Below are positions 14,589 to 21,331 of a stretch of 21,331 nucleotides of DNA, in pieces. The stretch's first letter is position 1. Each line of letters begins with the position of its first letter. Source of the DNA: S012-113 sp965368405 (GTDB lineage Bacteria; Bacteroidota; Bacteroidia; Cytophagales; Cyclobacteriaceae). A model generated the notes under the pieces. The model had not been told where the DNA came from. It did no database searches and saw only the letters and a program-made list of their open reading frames with translations. Made by a program: the position numbers and the translations under genes. The stretch lies in contig CBDUMS010000065.1 in assembly GCA_965368405.1 (NCBI GenBank), positions 1-21,331 on the forward strand, written 5' to 3'.

Positions 14589-15698
14589 ATGGCAATTTGG
14601 TGGATATTGGGATCAATACTAGTATTGATAGTCTCAATAAATTTATATGTACGATATCATATTCAGTTTGGTGCAAGGCCTGGTAAACAAGATCTGATTC
14701 GTTACAGTAAGTCTGATAACTGGCAAGATGGAAAATTTGTTAACCTCATTGCTACAACAATGAGTATTAGCTTAAAGACCATGCCGGGACTAATCAAAAA
14801 ACAGCTGACAGGAAGAGCGTTAAGAGCCCCCAAAACTCCTATCCCCATTATCCCTTTTGATAAGGAAAGTTTTACCCAACCGAACAAAGCCCCAAAATTT
14901 ATCTGGTACGGACATTCCGTACTTCTTCTCCAATTCAATGGAAAGAATCTTTTGATCGATCCGATGTTAGGTCCGGATGCTTCGCCGGTTGGACCCTTTA
15001 GAACGAAGCGGTTTAGTGAAAACTCCCTTGAGGTAATTGATTCGTTACCCAGATTAGATGCGATTCTCCTAACCCACGATCATTACGATCATTTGGACTT
15101 AAAAAGCATTAGAAAACTAAAGTCAAAAACGGATACTTTTTTTGTTGGTCTTGGTGTCGGGCGGCATCTGGAGCGTTGGGGCGTGCCTCATGAACAAATT
15201 ACTGAATTCGATTGGTGGCAAAACACAAGCTTCGAAGGAATTGAAATTACCTATACCCCATCGAGGCATTTTTCGGGACGAGGCACAACCGACCGCGCTA
15301 AATCACTCTGGGGTGGCTGGGTATTCAAATCAGAAAACAACAGCATTTACTGGAGCGGCGATGGAGGTTATGGCGAGCACTTTAAGGAGGTTGGCAAGCG
15401 ACTTGGCCCTTTTGATATTGGTTTTATGGAATGTGGGCAGTATAACGAGCTGTGGCACCAGATTCATATGTATCCAGAAGAATCGGTGCATGCTGCTATC
15501 GATGCAGGAGCCGCTCAGGCAGTTCCCGTCCACTGGGCTGGGTTTACTTTAGCACCTCATAACTGGACTGACCCAATCGAACGTTTTACAGCCGAAGCTG
15601 AAAGAAATAAGTATCCAATAATTACTCCAAAAATTGGTGAAGTAGTAACTTTAGAAAATTCTCACAGGCAAGAACAGTGGTGGGACAACTATAACTAA
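14589..15698 (+). CDS. Membrane-anchored metallo-beta-lactamase-fold hydrolase (NAPE-PLD / RomA type)
   Basis: This 369-residue protein has an N-terminal transmembrane helix (about residues 3-21) and an MBL-fold domain from about 100. The metal motif THDHYDHLD gives His163, His165, Asp167 and His168. Further ligands are likely His227 (TPSRHFSGRG), Asp258 (WSGDGGYG) and His315 (PVHWAGF). WYGHSVLLLQFNGKNLLIDP at 106-125 and the GxF.N stretch in the N-terminal linker are typical of the branch that includes mammalian N-acyl-phosphatidylethanolamine phospholipase D and bacterial RomA-like proteins. A phosphodiesterase acting on a membrane lipid is therefore plausible but inferred. The 42-base gap to the epimerase gene holds a weak stem-loop. 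The bestrophin gene follows after 7 bases. Confidence 0.88.
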   Translation: MAIWWILGSILVLIVSINLYVRYHIQFGARPGKQDLIRYSKSDNWQDGKFVNLIATTMSISLKTMPGLIKKQLTGRALRAPKTPIPIIPFDKESFTQPNKAPKFIWYGHSVLLLQFNGKNLLIDPMLGPDASPVGPFRTKRFSENSLEVIDSLPRLDAILLTHDHYDHLDLKSIRKLKSKTDTFFVGLGVGRHLERWGVPHEQITEFDWWQNTSFEGIEITYTPSRHFSGRGTTDRAKSLWGGWVFKSENNSIYWSGDGGYGEHFKEVGKRLGPFDIGFMECGQYNELWHQIHMYPEESVHAAIDAGAAQAVPVHWAGFTLAPHNWTDPIERFTAEAERNKYPIITPKIGEVVTLENSHRQEQWWDNYN

Positions 15699-15705
15699 GG
15701 TTATT

Positions 15706-16743
15706 ATGTACATACAGAAGAATTTCAATTTAAGGGGAATACTCTACTTTTCGGGTGGTCATATCATTTGGATTACAGCCTGGGTCTCTTTTGTAGTCGT
15801 TCTTTATGAGTATCTCGATTTCGACTGGCTAACTATCCCCTGGTTACCGTTGTCTGTAATTGGTACTGCAGTTGCATTTTATATTGGTTTTAAGAATAAT
15901 CAAGCCTATGATCGACTCTGGGAGGCACGAAAAATATGGGGTGCTATAGTGAACAGTAGCAGAGCCTGGGGCAGTGCTGTATTAGCCTACGTAACTGATC
16001 AGTTTACTACGGAAGATGTCTCGCTAGATGAACTTGACAACCTTAAGAAGAAGTTAATTTATAGACATATTGCCTGGCTATACACCCTGAGAAGTCAACT
16101 TCTAATACCGACTTCCTGGGAGCATATGGAACAGGGAGGATTTGTAGGACGTACGGCCCGTCAAAGAAAAAAGACACTTGGGAGCGGACTTTACGACGAT
16201 GAACATACGCATGCGAATCTTTTAAAATTTCTCAAAGAAGATGACTTTGAGACATTGATTAATTATAAAAATACTGCTACCCAAATCATTAATAAACAGT
16301 CGCAAAGGCTACAACAATTACGACAAAAAAACCTGATTGAAGACTTCAGACATATCTCATTGCAAAATATTCTTAAAGAGTTTTATGAGCATCAGGGAAA
16401 GGCAGAACGAATTAAAAAATTCCCCCTCCCCCGGCAGTATGGAAGCATGAGTGCAATTTTTGTTGGAATCTTTATTTTCTTGCTTCCCTTTGGGATGGTA
16501 TCAGAGTTTTCAAAACTAGGCGAGTTTGGTATCTGGATTGCTATACCGTTCACGGTACTGATCGCATGGGTCTATTTAATTATGGAACTCGTGGGCGACT
16601 ATTCCGAGAATCCTTTCGAAGGTCTTGGAAACGACGTGCCCATGCTCTCGCTCTGCCGAACCATAGAAATTGATCTCCTTGAAATGCTAGGTGAAGAAGA
16701 CATACCGCCTGCCATTGAGCCTAAGAATAATATTCTAATGTAA
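15706..16743 (+). CDS. Bestrophin-family ion channel
   Basis: This 345-residue membrane protein shows the family hallmark GFKNNQAYDRLWEARKIWG (residues 61-79) directly after the second helix. It has helices near 20-37 and 45-62, a long helical middle part, and two further helices near 244-290. Bacterial bestrophins form pentameric channels; characterised members conduct cations (KpBest) or chloride. Nothing here decides the ion selectivity, although the hydrophobic neck in helix 2 is conserved by eye. It lies within a tight gene run, 7 bases after the MBL-fold hydrolase and 6 bases before the nitrilase, and may support membrane potential or volume control for that process. That last link is a guess. 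Confidence 0.92.
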   Translation: MYIQKNFNLRGILYFSGGHIIWITAWVSFVVVLYEYLDFDWLTIPWLPLSVIGTAVAFYIGFKNNQAYDRLWEARKIWGAIVNSSRAWGSAVLAYVTDQFTTEDVSLDELDNLKKKLIYRHIAWLYTLRSQLLIPTSWEHMEQGGFVGRTARQRKKTLGSGLYDDEHTHANLLKFLKEDDFETLINYKNTATQIINKQSQRLQQLRQKNLIEDFRHISLQNILKEFYEHQGKAERIKKFPLPRQYGSMSAIFVGIFIFLLPFGMVSEFSKLGEFGIWIAIPFTVLIAWVYLIMELVGDYSENPFEGLGNDVPMLSLCRTIEIDLLEMLGEEDIPPAIEPKNNILM

Positions 16744-16749
16744 CTCCAT

Positions 16750-17583
16750 ATGGCAGGGAAACTAAAACTTGCAACTGCACAGTTTGCCGCATCGGGCGAC
16801 ATCAAGACCAATTGTAATTCCATTATTGGGCAAATCGAAGACGCGGCAGCTCAAAATATAGAAATAATTCATTTTTCTGAATCCTGCCTAACCGGTTATC
16901 CAGATATAGATGTAAAAGAATGTGAAAATACTCCGCTCATCGCCGAGTCCATTGAGAAGATCGCTGCAGCAGCCAATCAATACGATACCTATGTAGTCTT
17001 CGGTACACATTATTTTGAGAATCAGAGTGATGAGCTACCCTTTAATAGTCTGTTTGTAATTAGTAATCACGGCGAAACTGTAGTACGTTACGACAAAAGG
17101 GTTTTAGCCGGAGCACCGGGTGAAATTGATCAGAAGCACTTCAAAGCTGGATCGAAAGAAGCAGTTTTTACCATAAATGGCATCAAATGTGGCTTAATAA
17201 TCTGCCATGAGTGGCGTTATGCGGAGCTATTTCGGGAATACAAAGCGCTTGGCGTTGATTTACTACTTCATTCGTTCTACGATGGCCACCAATCAAAATC
17301 AGACTACCATAAAACAGGTATAGAACTTGGTGAGTTAATTTCCGGATCGACGCGGGGCAATGCCGCAAATAATTATTCCTGGATTTCGATGAGCAATACC
17401 TGCAAAGCAGAACAAACATTCCCCTCCGCTCTCATCAGACCCGACGGCAGTGTAGATGGGAGCTGCAATAGAAACAAGGCTGAAGTATTGATCTCCAATA
17501 TAGATTTCTCCAAAGAATATATTGATCCTTCAAAGTACGGTCGTTTGAGGATCAAGGAGCTTTTTCGAAATGGCCTAAGTTAG
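16750..17583 (+). CDS. Carbon-nitrogen hydrolase (nitrilase superfamily)
   Basis: This 277-residue protein contains the Glu-Lys-Cys triad of the nitrilase superfamily: Glu44 (HFSESCLTGYP), Lys116 (RYDKRVLAG) and Cys152 (LIICHEWRYAE). The single domain, lack of signal peptide and length suit an omega-amidase, carbamoylputrescinase or aliphatic amidase-type enzyme rather than a true nitrilase. The residue after Cys is His rather than the more common Tyr/Asp/Glu, so the substrate is not predictable. It is the last gene of the five-gene run (6 bases after bestrophin). No convincing terminator follows; a weak pairing of TCCGTA and TACGGA occurs at 17588-17623 without a T-run. Confidence 0.9.
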   Translation: MAGKLKLATAQFAASGDIKTNCNSIIGQIEDAAAQNIEIIHFSESCLTGYPDIDVKECENTPLIAESIEKIAAAANQYDTYVVFGTHYFENQSDELPFNSLFVISNHGETVVRYDKRVLAGAPGEIDQKHFKAGSKEAVFTINGIKCGLIICHEWRYAELFREYKALGVDLLLHSFYDGHQSKSDYHKTGIELGELISGSTRGNAANNYSWISMSNTCKAEQTFPSALIRPDGSVDGSCNRNKAEVLISNIDFSKEYIDPSKYGRLRIKELFRNGLS

Positions 17584-17766
17584 TTATTCCGTATTTAGAT
17601 CAGTCATCAACCGATTGTACGGAGTACTCGAAACCCTTTCTATTCGTACAGATCTATTTTACTACTGCCGTCGTAGCCAGTATAAGAACTATAAGAAAAG
17701 TCAATTTCAATACGCTTTGCGCCTTTCAATTCATTTTTACTTTGCAAGTAAAAAATTGCTAGGCGC

Positions 17767-18543
17767 TTATTCTTTTAATAATTTATGGTAAACTCTTAAT
17801 CTAAAAACAATATCATTTGTGCCAAAAACATCTTCAACAGTATTTCGTGTATAGAAATAACCAATACCTAATTCACCTCTCCATTCGGGATTAAATTCAT
17901 AACCAATACCGGGCGTAATTCTGACCGCATCATTAAACTGCTTTACCCCGATAAGATTCCAGAAAAGCTCTAGCCCAACAGGTAGATAAACGCCGTCCAT
18001 AAAATTAAACCATTCGCCTTTTAAAAATAGCACCATTTCCGCTTGATAGCGAAATCTAAGTCCAAATGTATTATCCCAATTGGCTGTTGCTATATCAAAT
18101 CGCTCTTCCAATCTCACATAGTGCCTAATATTGATTTTCGGACGATTGGGCCACATTAGTTCAAGTCCTTGAAAAGGCCGAATTTCGAAGCGATTAGATT
18201 CTGATAAATTATGAGTGAAAAAGAACCCGATACCTCCCGTTAATTTTGAATTATGATATAAATTCGGGAGAAACCGTTTGGGTAGTTTATAGCTAATTGA
18301 TGGCCTTACCACATATCTATACCACTCATTTGGAAAAATGGTCCTAGCTCCAATATCGCCATATACATTCACCTTTTCTGAAAGCGGTTTGGATATATTA
18401 TAGTCCAGCCATATTTGTTCCGTAACAATGCTATTGCTTAGTGAATCTTGAGCATTGGCACTTGGATTTAAGCCAATGCTCAAAAGCACTATAATAAAAA
18501 ATAGATTACTAGTAGAGACAAAGTTATTCGTCAAAATATACAT
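17767..18543 (-). CDS. DUF2490-type outer-membrane protein
   Basis: The reading frame extends to 18570, but the ATG at 18543 gives a more compact signal peptide (MYILTNNFVSTSNLFFIIVLL, ending NPSANAQ), and the longer start would overlap the arylsulfatase remnant upstream. The product has about 258 residues. The mature part has alternating beta strands with tryptophan and aromatic girdles (QIWLDYNISKPLSEKVNVYGDIGAR, FEIRPFQGLELMWP, IRHYVRLEERFD), typical of DUF2490 barrels in Bacteroidota. It ends in RLRVYHKLLKE. Function is unknown; family members are predicted outer-membrane barrels. It is the last gene of the minus-strand envelope block, separated from the porin by the remnant. The longer start cannot be excluded. 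Confidence 0.82.
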   Translation of the reverse strand: MYILTNNFVSTSNLFFIIVLLSIGLNPSANAQDSLSNSIVTEQIWLDYNISKPLSEKVNVYGDIGARTIFPNEWYRYVVRPSISYKLPKRFLPNLYHNSKLTGGIGFFFTHNLSESNRFEIRPFQGLELMWPNRPKINIRHYVRLEERFDIATANWDNTFGLRFRYQAEMVLFLKGEWFNFMDGVYLPVGLELFWNLIGVKQFNDAVRITPGIGYEFNPEWRGELGIGYFYTRNTVEDVFGTNDIVFRLRVYHKLLKE

Positions 18544-18562
18544 CAAACCCCAATAATCGCTT

Positions 18563-18685
18563 TTAATCAATATATTCTATATCAATCTTCTCAATCTTGC
18601 CATTGAATTCAAACGGTGTCCTTTCAAAGTAATCGAGTGACACGGGTAAATTTTTATTCATACCAATATCAATTAATCTATTCAT
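18563..18685 (-). pseudogene. Remnant of an arylsulfatase C-terminus
   Basis: A 40-codon frame on the minus strand (ATG at 18685, TAA at 18563) encodes a peptide whose core IDIGMNKNLPVSLDYF and PFEFNGKIEKIDIEYID matches the last strands of large bacterial arylsulfatases (pattern D.G.D.GSPVSLDY...PF.F.G.I..V...). The whole catalytic part, including the Cys/Ser that becomes formylglycine, is absent. It lies 18 bases after the porin stop and in the same frame. It is most simply read as what is left after a large deletion of a sulfatase gene that once sat between the porin and DUF2490. Translation as a small peptide is possible but unlikely to be useful. The match is from memory of family wording. 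Confidence 0.6.
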
Positions 18686-18703
18686 GATTATAGCTTCAAT
18701 TAT

Positions 18704-20341
18704 CTATTCCAATATAAATACAAGTCGTGTTACAAGTCCATGATTTGATCCCGTTTTTCCAAACCGATCAAGGCTGGAATAACGGTAGTTTATGTTCACT
18801 TGAATGGCTAGTAATGGCCACCAGTTTAGCCCTAGTGAGAAGGTGTTCATTTCGCCACCATCAATATTTGTATCATTTAAATTAAGGGATGACCAGCGAC
18901 TGTAAATTTCCAATGCACCCCATCCTCCAGAGTTAACCCCGTTAGCTACATTAATTTTATCAAACAATCCACTGCGTTTATTATATTGTCGCATTTCGCC
19001 AGTCAAGGCATAAGAAGCTACAAAATAATAGCCCTTAAAACTTGGATTATTATGGATTGCTGAGCTTACGTTTGACTGGATATATTCACTCGTAAGAATA
19101 AAAGGCCCTTTTCTCCAAGCCACTTCTAAACCGTAGTGCATAGTTGATGAAGCATCATCAATCAAATCGGTATCAACTGAAACCGGGCCACTGAAAATTT
19201 CTGTTTTCGCACTGTAGCGGATACCTCCTGCCGCATTAGAGTACCTCCCTGCAATCCCAAGATGAATGAGGTTGCTTTGGTCTTCCGATAGATAAGGTAT
19301 GGCCGTGATACGTCCGGTAAAAACCGTGGGGTTATTAGAGAACGCCTTATCGACTTCATACCAATTATTAAATACACCTGTTGCCCAGGTCATTCGCTCC
19401 TTAAGAAAGGAGTTGTTAATAACAATCCCTATATTTCTCGCTGGTAAAAGGCCGTCGGCCACTGATGCTCGCTCTTGTTGACTGGGCAGGAATATCAGCC
19501 CTGTCAACCTTGAAATAGAAAAAGTTTCTCTTGTTTTACCTAGGGTTAAGGTAGCTGATCCTAAAGGTATATCTACCCGGTAGTCGTAAAGGACAAACTC
19601 ACTCTCGCTGCTTTGTTCAAAACCACGTTCATAGGCGCGTGAGCCAAAAGAAAAAACATAAGTCCAGGGTTTGTTAAAATTAAATGTACCACCCAAACCA
19701 AGGCGAACACCACGAACAGAACCTCCAATAAATTGATCTAGTCTGCCAATCTGGTCTTCATTGCTGTTATCTTGCGAAAGCCAGCGTGTGTTTTCCATCA
19801 GTATTGCACCTGCCAACAACCCTGTTATTGGCTTTGTCCTAAATACGTTCCATTTACGTGTGTTTTGGTAAGACAAAGGCAAGGCAATGGGTGGTGGTGA
19901 ATATGCTCGCCAACCACTCACCTGTTCCTTGGGATTAGCATCTATCCGAATTAGTTTATTTAATACCACCTCTCCATTTCTAAATGCAAAAACAGCATGC
20001 ACTTTAGTGTCGAGAATAACATCTGCATTAAGCCGCGGATCCTGATTAAGAATAATGAAACTAGCGGGTTTTCCTACTTCAAGGTTACCCAGAATAAATC
20101 CTCCTTTTGCATCCAAGGTAATATTCGCTTCCTTTAAGGCAATCTCATCCTGACTTATCAGATGTAGTACTTTTTGCTTGATGAGAATGTTAACGGTTAG
20201 ATCTTCTGTTTTTTTGGTTTGATCAATAACCACAACATTGCGGATAAGAATTTTTCGCATATCAGTTAACAGTCCCTGAGCAATTCCAAAAATTGGGGCC
20301 AGCATCAGAATTGCTGTAATGACAGTTTTGGCTTTTACCAT
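18704..20341 (-). CDS. OprP/OprO-type porin with an N-terminal amidohydrolase shell lacking the catalytic barrel
   Basis: The frame is open to 20377, but the ATG at 20341 gives a compact signal peptide (MVKAKTVITAILMLAPIFGIAQ), so this start is chosen (545 residues). Residues about 28-85 match the N-terminal sandwich half of metal-dependent amidohydrolases (ILIRNVVVID, TEDLTVNILI, ITLDAKGGFILG). Residues 86-131 match the C-terminal half (LEVGKPASFIIL, QDPR, DVILDTKVHAVFAFRNGEVVLN). The two halves meet directly, so the whole TIM barrel with its HxH, Lys, His and Asp metal ligands is missing and no hydrolase activity is possible. From about residue 143 a Porin_O_P-like barrel follows, ending in LVFILE. 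Sense: a trimeric-type outer-membrane channel with a small periplasmic beta domain. The solute is unknown. A sulfatase remnant follows, and an outer-membrane barrel and a DUF1254 protein precede. Confidence 0.8.
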   Translation of the reverse strand: MVKAKTVITAILMLAPIFGIAQGLLTDMRKILIRNVVVIDQTKKTEDLTVNILIKQKVLHLISQDEIALKEANITLDAKGGFILGNLEVGKPASFIILNQDPRLNADVILDTKVHAVFAFRNGEVVLNKLIRIDANPKEQVSGWRAYSPPPIALPLSYQNTRKWNVFRTKPITGLLAGAILMENTRWLSQDNSNEDQIGRLDQFIGGSVRGVRLGLGGTFNFNKPWTYVFSFGSRAYERGFEQSSESEFVLYDYRVDIPLGSATLTLGKTRETFSISRLTGLIFLPSQQERASVADGLLPARNIGIVINNSFLKERMTWATGVFNNWYEVDKAFSNNPTVFTGRITAIPYLSEDQSNLIHLGIAGRYSNAAGGIRYSAKTEIFSGPVSVDTDLIDDASSTMHYGLEVAWRKGPFILTSEYIQSNVSSAIHNNPSFKGYYFVASYALTGEMRQYNKRSGLFDKINVANGVNSGGWGALEIYSRWSSLNLNDTNIDGGEMNTFSLGLNWWPLLAIQVNINYRYSSLDRFGKTGSNHGLVTRLVFILE

Positions 20342-20392
20342 TTCAATTCTTAACAACTGATTTATTAATCCGCTCAAATTTACATTGGCTTC

Positions 20393-21028
20393 TTAGAATC
20401 CTACCGTAACACCAACATTAAAAAAAGGCTCTACAGTTTTATAGGGAGAGTCATCATCTTGGAGCACATCCCATAAGACCTCAGCATTTAAAGAAGTATT
20501 TTTTGATATCGGTAAGCTATAGCCTCCTCCTACAAACAAAAATGAAATCCATTCACGTCTACTATTCTCACCCAAAGCATCATATATCTTATAATTCATT
20601 TCCGAAAACTCAAGATGTGCATAGAACCTCCGAGCAATTCTGAGTCGCGTAAATGCACCAATACCAAAGTGCGAACCTTCTCGCGCCGGTGATAAATTTT
20701 TATTCTTATAATATTGGTATAAAACCTTTCCGCCTATTGAAAGCTTTGGAAATAGCTTATAGGCGATCAAGGGTTGAAAACCAATGACTGTATATTTCCC
20801 TATAGAGAAGTTAGCATAGCCCCCAAAATAGGCTTTTTTACTGTTCGCTTGTTCAGGCGGCGGTGTTGCTTTTGACTCCAGAGCCGGGCTTGGTAGGTAT
20901 ACCGTATCTACGCGCACACGTTCAATAATTATTGTATCCGGAGAAATGGTCTCGGTGCGTGTAGTATCTTGTGCGTAACCTAGTCTTGCAAAGAGTAGTA
21001 ATACAAAAAGGGCATATTTAACTTTCAT
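20393..21028 (-). CDS. Small outer-membrane beta-barrel protein
   Basis: This 211-residue protein has a signal peptide (MKVKYALFVLLLFARLGYAQ), then a Thr/Pro-rich linker (about residues 21-65, with VRVDTVYLPSPALE and ATPPPEQ). From about 66 it has a barrel of eight or so amphipathic strands (YFGGYANFSIGKYTVIGFQPLIAYKL..., FGIGAFTRLRIARRFYAHLEFSEMN...). It ends in the aromatic terminus GVTVGF expected for BAM-dependent insertion. It resembles the OmpA/OmpW-sized outer-membrane proteins often annotated as hypothetical in Bacteroidota. No binding motif was recognised. It is 45 bases after the DUF1254 gene and about 50 bases before the porin start, all in one direction, so an operon is likely. 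Confidence 0.8.
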   Translation of the reverse strand: MKVKYALFVLLLFARLGYAQDTTRTETISPDTIIIERVRVDTVYLPSPALESKATPPPEQANSKKAYFGGYANFSIGKYTVIGFQPLIAYKLFPKLSIGGKVLYQYYKNKNLSPAREGSHFGIGAFTRLRIARRFYAHLEFSEMNYKIYDALGENSRREWISFLFVGGGYSLPISKNTSLNAEVLWDVLQDDDSPYKTVEPFFNVGVTVGF

Positions 21029-21073
21029 ATCATTAGAAGTTATTGAGACTTAAAATAGAGTGCAACAATCATT

Positions 21074-21331
21074 TTATTTAACCAGGGTAACTTCACCTGG
21101 CCTCCATGATTTTTCAATCCATGGTTTTAAGGGACCATAAACACGAAGGATCACTAGAAAACTTTTTCCGGGAATGGTTTGCAACCAATTATTTTCCTGA
21201 CCTGGTCTAGGGTTTTGTGAAAAGAAGACATCGAAAGAACCGTCTTCATTTTGCTTAAACCCTTCCGTTAAACTACCCACTGTTGGAAATTGCTGATCGG
21301 TCTGAAGTAATGAACGCGTTTGGGTATCGTA
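21074..21331 (-). CDS. DUF1254/DUF1214-domain protein, C-terminal end (runs off the window)
   Basis: The visible 85 codons, open to the window edge, encode the C-terminal DUF1214 strands. YDTQTRSLLQTDQQFPTVGS, then a lysine-rich NEDGSFDVFF segment, GQENNWLQTIPGK and VILRVYGPLKPWIEKSWRPGE before a final VTLVK are all close to family wording. A GTG at 21280 could start a 68-residue peptide, but the family match continues upstream of it, so it is internal. DUF1254/DUF1214 proteins are usually secreted or periplasmic, about 350-480 residues long, and are often found near porins and sulfatases. Their reaction is unknown. This gene is the first visible member of the envelope block. Confidence 0.85.
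   Translation of the reverse strand, partial: YDTQTRSLLQTDQQFPTVGSLTEGFKQNEDGSFDVFFSQNPRPGQENNWLQTIPGKSFLVILRVYGPLKPWIEKSWRPGEVTLVK

Noticed and set aside
15142..15552. 136-codon plus-strand frame inside the MBL-fold hydrolase gene
   Set aside because: Alternative frame of a gene with clear metal motifs; its translation has no recognisable domain.
17588..17623. Inverted repeat TCCGTA / TACGGA after the nitrilase gene as a terminator
   Set aside because: Stem of only 6 bases, loop of 24 and no following T-run.
17640..17774. Stop-bounded minus-strand frame of about 45 codons with protein-like wording (ELKGAKRIEIDFSYSS...), just after the DUF2490 stop
   Set aside because: No start codon suited to it, no recognised family, and an open stretch of this length is expected by chance. 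It might be another remnant, but nothing positive supports that.
18570..18704. Read-through product joining the porin to the in-frame arylsulfatase remnant
   Set aside because: A TAG stop ends the porin, no recoding signal is seen, and a shared frame occurs one time in three by chance.
21074..21280. Separate 68-residue protein starting at a GTG
   Set aside because: The DUF1214 match continues in frame upstream to the window edge, so this GTG is an internal valine.

Overview
The window reads as chromosomal DNA of a member of the Bacteroidota, probably a marine Cytophagales-type heterotroph. The phylum call rests on the AT-rich sequence, the scarcity of Shine-Dalgarno sequences, several TAnnTTTG-type -7 promoter boxes, signal peptides ending in ..AQ or ..YGQ, and families typical of the phylum (tricorn-like protease, DUF2490, Porin_O_P-like barrels). 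No tRNA, rRNA, CRISPR array, IS element, integrase or phage gene was seen, and no convincing intrinsic terminator.

Region by region: (1) 1-1562, minus strand: the N-terminal part of a secreted tricorn-type protease homologue, then a stand-alone two-CBS-domain protein. (2) 1800-5159, plus strand: a polytopic membrane protein with a PH-like tail, a secreted cyanophycinase-like S51 peptidase overlapping a SnoaL-like protein, and a lipoprotein with a cadherin-like region and a DUF2927-like domain. (3) 5182-10136, minus strand: a compact operon for a group 3d NAD-reducing [NiFe] hydrogenase, in transcription order hoxF, a fused hoxU-hoxY, hoxH and a hoxW-type maturation protease. It should couple H2 oxidation to NAD+ reduction in the cytoplasm. 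The diaphorase small subunit and the hydrogenase small subunit form one polypeptide here, an unusual arrangement. (4) 10137-10444: divergent regulatory region. (5) 10445-12714, plus strand: a Tat-exported class V aminotransferase and a short-chain dehydrogenase. (6) 12766-17583, plus strand: a tight run of five genes: membrane metallophosphoesterase, NAD(P)-binding epimerase-like protein, membrane-anchored metallo-beta-lactamase-fold hydrolase (NAPE-PLD/RomA type), bestrophin channel, and nitrilase-type amidase. (7) 17767-21331, minus strand: an envelope block with the C-terminal end of a DUF1254/DUF1214 protein, a small outer-membrane barrel, an OprP-type porin carrying the two sandwich halves of an amidohydrolase without its catalytic barrel, a 40-codon remnant of an arylsulfatase C-terminus, and a DUF2490 outer-membrane protein.

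The most unusual items are the HoxU-HoxY fusion and the porin carrying a 'gutted' amidohydrolase, followed by the arylsulfatase remnant directly behind it. The last two suggest that this envelope locus has lost catalytic domains while keeping its transport parts. No clearly new multi-gene defence or mobile system was recognised.
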